Assembly (NCBI GenBank): GCA_963691655.1
Contig: OY829326.1
Span: 96,589,235-96,653,234, forward strand
DNA: 64,000 nucleotides
Source: Toxonevra muliebris
Lineage: Eukaryota; Arthropoda; Insecta; Diptera; Pallopteridae
Reading direction: 5' to 3'
Position numbers and translations under genes: made by a program. Positions 61,466 through 64,000 of this stretch are shown one piece after another. Each line of letters opens with the position of its first letter. Position 1 is the first letter of the stretch. The notes beneath the pieces were generated by a model, which searched no databases, was not told where the DNA came from, and saw only the letters and a program-made list of their open reading frames with translations.

Positions 61466-61844
61466 ATTGTTAGTTTATGAGTATTTTATACCATTGTAAT
61501 ATATTGCACACGTATATATGTATCTAAATAATTTATTCGTACTCTACAACAACTATTTAGTATTTGATATAGAAATCATATTTCTCATTTGTTACTATTG
61601 TCTATTTCTGCTATTGTATGGTTTGTGTGAGTGTATGTGTTTTTGAACTATACATAACACACGTTTCACAGTTAAGTGTGGCATCACGTATTTGTACTCA
61701 ATTTAGAAAAAAATTATATGCAAAGCAATTGTTTATTCCTTTCCTTTGATTAAGTTAATGTATATGCAATGAGATAATATATTAAGCATTGCAAGAGATA
61801 GTAAGTTTTTATAATTTTGGTTATGTTGAGCATGTTTTAGGAGG

Positions 61845-61888
61845 TTTCCAAAAGCTACTAGTAGACAACAACTAGTAGCTTTTGGAAA
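61845..61888. repeat. Perfect 18-bp hairpin
   Basis: TTTCCAAAAGCTACTAGT (61845-61862) and its exact reverse complement (61871-61888) are separated by eight bases. It resembles the 26-bp perfect hairpin at 15820 in architecture, not in sequence. Origin unknown. Confidence 0.85.
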
Positions 61889-63769
61889 TTATCAATATAA
61901 ATATAGTAAGCTTCAAAAAAATTTTGACAGTGATTAATAGCCGGCTGACTATTTAGGCCCCCCTCCCCTTCTCCCCTGTCCCATTTTCTGTTGAACAACA
62001 ACTGTTATGTGATCGCAATCGCAATATTTCAGCTTGAAACACTGAGGTATAACTACCTAATGAAACCTTCCATTAACACGTTGAGTGCAACATGAAGTTA
62101 TTGTTGTCTCACAGATCGAAGGAGGTATGTGGCCGCGTGGTGCCTCCCTGCTCTCACGACATCAAGCTTATGATTTGGCTTTGTTGTGTTGTGTTGGCTT
62201 GATTGGGGTCAAGTAAAATAGTGTATTCATGAAGTATTTGATCTACTAGACCATGTATACTTCTTAGCCTGCAAGTTTTCGATCAGGGTATCATTATACG
62301 ATCGGTTCAAAAATTATGAAACTTACAGTTTTTCTTGTTATATTTTTATGCAATGAAAAAAATCGCATATTCGAAAGTTGGAAAATTATCCGTGGCACCC
62401 CCTCGATCGGTTCGTTTTACTCAAAAAATAAGCTGTGTTAAATTTAAGGTCAATTGGATAAGGTGCCCCAAGAGCTCCAAAATTTGGAAAAAACGGTTTT
62501 TGTGCACAAAATTCATATTTGATTATTTATATCTCAGACATTTTTTATTTTACATAAAAACTGTCCTACCAAAATTTATACATCTATCAAGGAGGAATAA
62601 TTCACTCATATAGTTTTTTCGGTATTCCTAATAACTATCGAATAAAAGAAAGAATAAGCTGAAATTACCCGATTAAATCTAGCAAGTTTTACAAATGTAA
62701 GTGTCCGCACAACTGTTTTTTTTTTTTACTTGTTCGCTAAAAAAAAACATAGTAACACTTGCATAGTCGTTCATAGGAATATGGAATCAATTCTTTCTGT
62801 CCAAAAGTGGGCTGAGACTTGTTTATCTATCAAAATGAACGTCGAGTAATTCGAAACACTCGCTAGCTCTCGAAAGTTGTAGTAACCCTGTTCTCATGAT
62901 TCCCAATCCAAATAATGGTATCTTTGTATTGATAAAGGAAAAAAAATGTAGTTACAAACGAGGTGAATGTTCCAGTAATTGTGCCAGTCCCTGTCAGTGT
63001 AATTGGTAAAAATTTTGTTAATATTGTTTTTTTTTTTATATATATATTTTTTTGGTTCTTTCTGTCTTTTTGTTTCTTATAGCAAACACTGACTGAAATT
63101 ATAAATTTTACTTAGTTATGTCTGCAATTGTGAAAATGAATACGATGATACATTTAATGGACCATACCAAACGCCAGAAGACTATGCTTAATGGAAAACG
63201 ACGACTTCGAATTAAAGAATAACATTTTATATTTGTCTCCAAATATTTAGGAGTTGATACGATAGTTCTGAAAATTTTTTGGAAAAATAAACAAATTAAT
63301 TCCAATTTATATGGCAAAAAATTCACAATTTTTTCGAACCAATTTATTGTAAAAGCTCTTCAAAGTTAAGAACTCTCAATTTGAAATGTTTGTTCTAGTA
63401 CCACTAGATTTAAAAATTTAAAAAATCAATATAAACTAGAAAGAGTAGCCGAGTCTTTGTACATTTAGGAAAAATAGTTCTAATTGTTTGGCAATGCTAT
63501 TTGGAATTTTATCAGCACCAGCTGTTGCGATGCGTTAGATTTGCAAACAGAGGTGGCAGAGTTCATCAATTTTGTATTCCTATTTTTTAAATTAAATTTA
63601 AAACCGAAAGAAAATGCTTATCAAAACTACACTTTGCAGTGTTATTGATAATATTATTTAGATTTTTTATAAATATCACATGCCTTTCTATTTCCCAACT
63701 TCGTCAGTATTTCCCTATTTACTCTTTTCGTGAATTTAATAGCTTTTAGCTAGCCATCTTCACTAGTAG

Positions 63770-64000
63770 TTAATAGATAGTCAAGCATCCATAAAAAAGC
63801 TTGATATTTATTTACTACCTCTAAGGTGGTCGCTAACTGCCGTCTATCTCCTAAAGAGATATCGGAACGGCTCAAGATACACCGGTATTGGGTACCAGGG
63901 CACAAAGACATTCCATGCAATTGTAAAACCAATGAGCTGGCAAGGCTAGCCACAACATTCCCTATTTCTCACATAACCCTTTTAGCAACGGCATGGTAAT
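63770..64000 (+). pseudogene. LINE RNase H fragment, runs off the window
   Basis: The + strand reads LIDSQASIKKLD (63771-63806), which matches the TDSQAAIKAL block with a catalytic Asp. After a frameshift it reads SKVVANCRLSPKEISERL (from about 63823), then RYWVPGHKDIPCNCKTNELA (about 63880-63940). These match the WVPGH and GN-KADELA blocks of LINE RNase H. In the second block the usual Asp of KADELA is Asn (KTNELA). The frame meets a stop at 63997. It is related to the LINE at 19582-22509. Confidence 0.8.

Larger units (their letters stand above)
59216..63769. other. Non-coding DNA, one unassigned GC-richer patch
   Basis: No intact gene is recognised. A GC-richer stretch at about 61930-62290 (GTATGTGGCCGCGTGGTGCC, CTCCCCTTCTCCCCTGTCCC) followed by 62290-62610 looks like old mobile DNA, with no termini or domain seen. 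TATATATATATT lies near 63037-63048. Confidence 0.4.

Overview
The window looks like non-coding DNA from a higher fly (Diptera, Brachycera), possibly a tephritid fruit fly. It is AT-rich and full of short tgtatgtacata runs. It carries several Tc1/mariner elements, tRNA-headed SINEs whose tail reads (TTAGG)n on the + strand, and RNase-H-bearing LINEs. I found no intact host protein-coding exon, no rRNA or functional tRNA gene and no CRISPR array. Most short open frames here are what AT-rich non-coding sequence gives by chance. A single joined acceptor/donor signal at 23610-23633 (+) has the form of a recursive splice site, so the window may lie inside a long + strand intron; this is inference.

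Layout. 1-2280: degenerate TCGATTTC-type repeat split by a decayed Tc1-like element (774-2078), then a decayed mariner (2281-3457). 5.0-15.8 kb: unique DNA with two blocks of one decayed 14-bp minisatellite (6868-7790 and 10806-12125). 15.8-17.3 kb: a perfect 26-bp hairpin and a second Tc1-like element. 18.4-23.4 kb: a SINE, a 5'-truncated RNase-H LINE (19582-22509) inserted in an element with inverted GTCTCATACCCGG repeats, and a 105-bp MITE. 23.6-31.7 kb: the recursive-splice-like site and the densest group of a 14-bp motif, plus a second SINE. 31.9-35.1 kb: a Harbinger-like relic and a mariner with perfect terminal repeats. 36.7-48 kb: a Jockey-type scrap, a perfect 57-bp tandem duplication, a pyrimidine-rich block, a foldback element, a hAT-like MITE candidate and an element nested in a TTAA-flanked element. 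49-64 kb: LINE scraps, two long minisatellite blocks (53.7-55.2 and 57.2-59.2 kb) and an RNase H fragment running off the window.

The most striking signal is a dispersed 14-bp motif, GCATACTTTTAGGC on either strand. By hand count it occurs 17 times with at most one mismatch and about 20 more times with two. As I recall it, this is close to the binding motif of the Drosophila insulator protein Su(Hw), including the sites in the gypsy insulator. Sites fall in same-orientation runs: minus-strand from 24.0 to 26.3 kb, then plus-strand from 27.2 to 31.6 kb. Flanks differ between most sites, though some lie in decayed local repeats that still keep the core.

The transposons form a coherent set. The LINE and the 28.9-kb SINE share their 3' tail, which suggests that a LINE of this type mobilised the SINE. 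The youngest-looking element is the mariner at 34058-35127, which keeps its DD34D catalytic domain but has lost its DNA-binding region.
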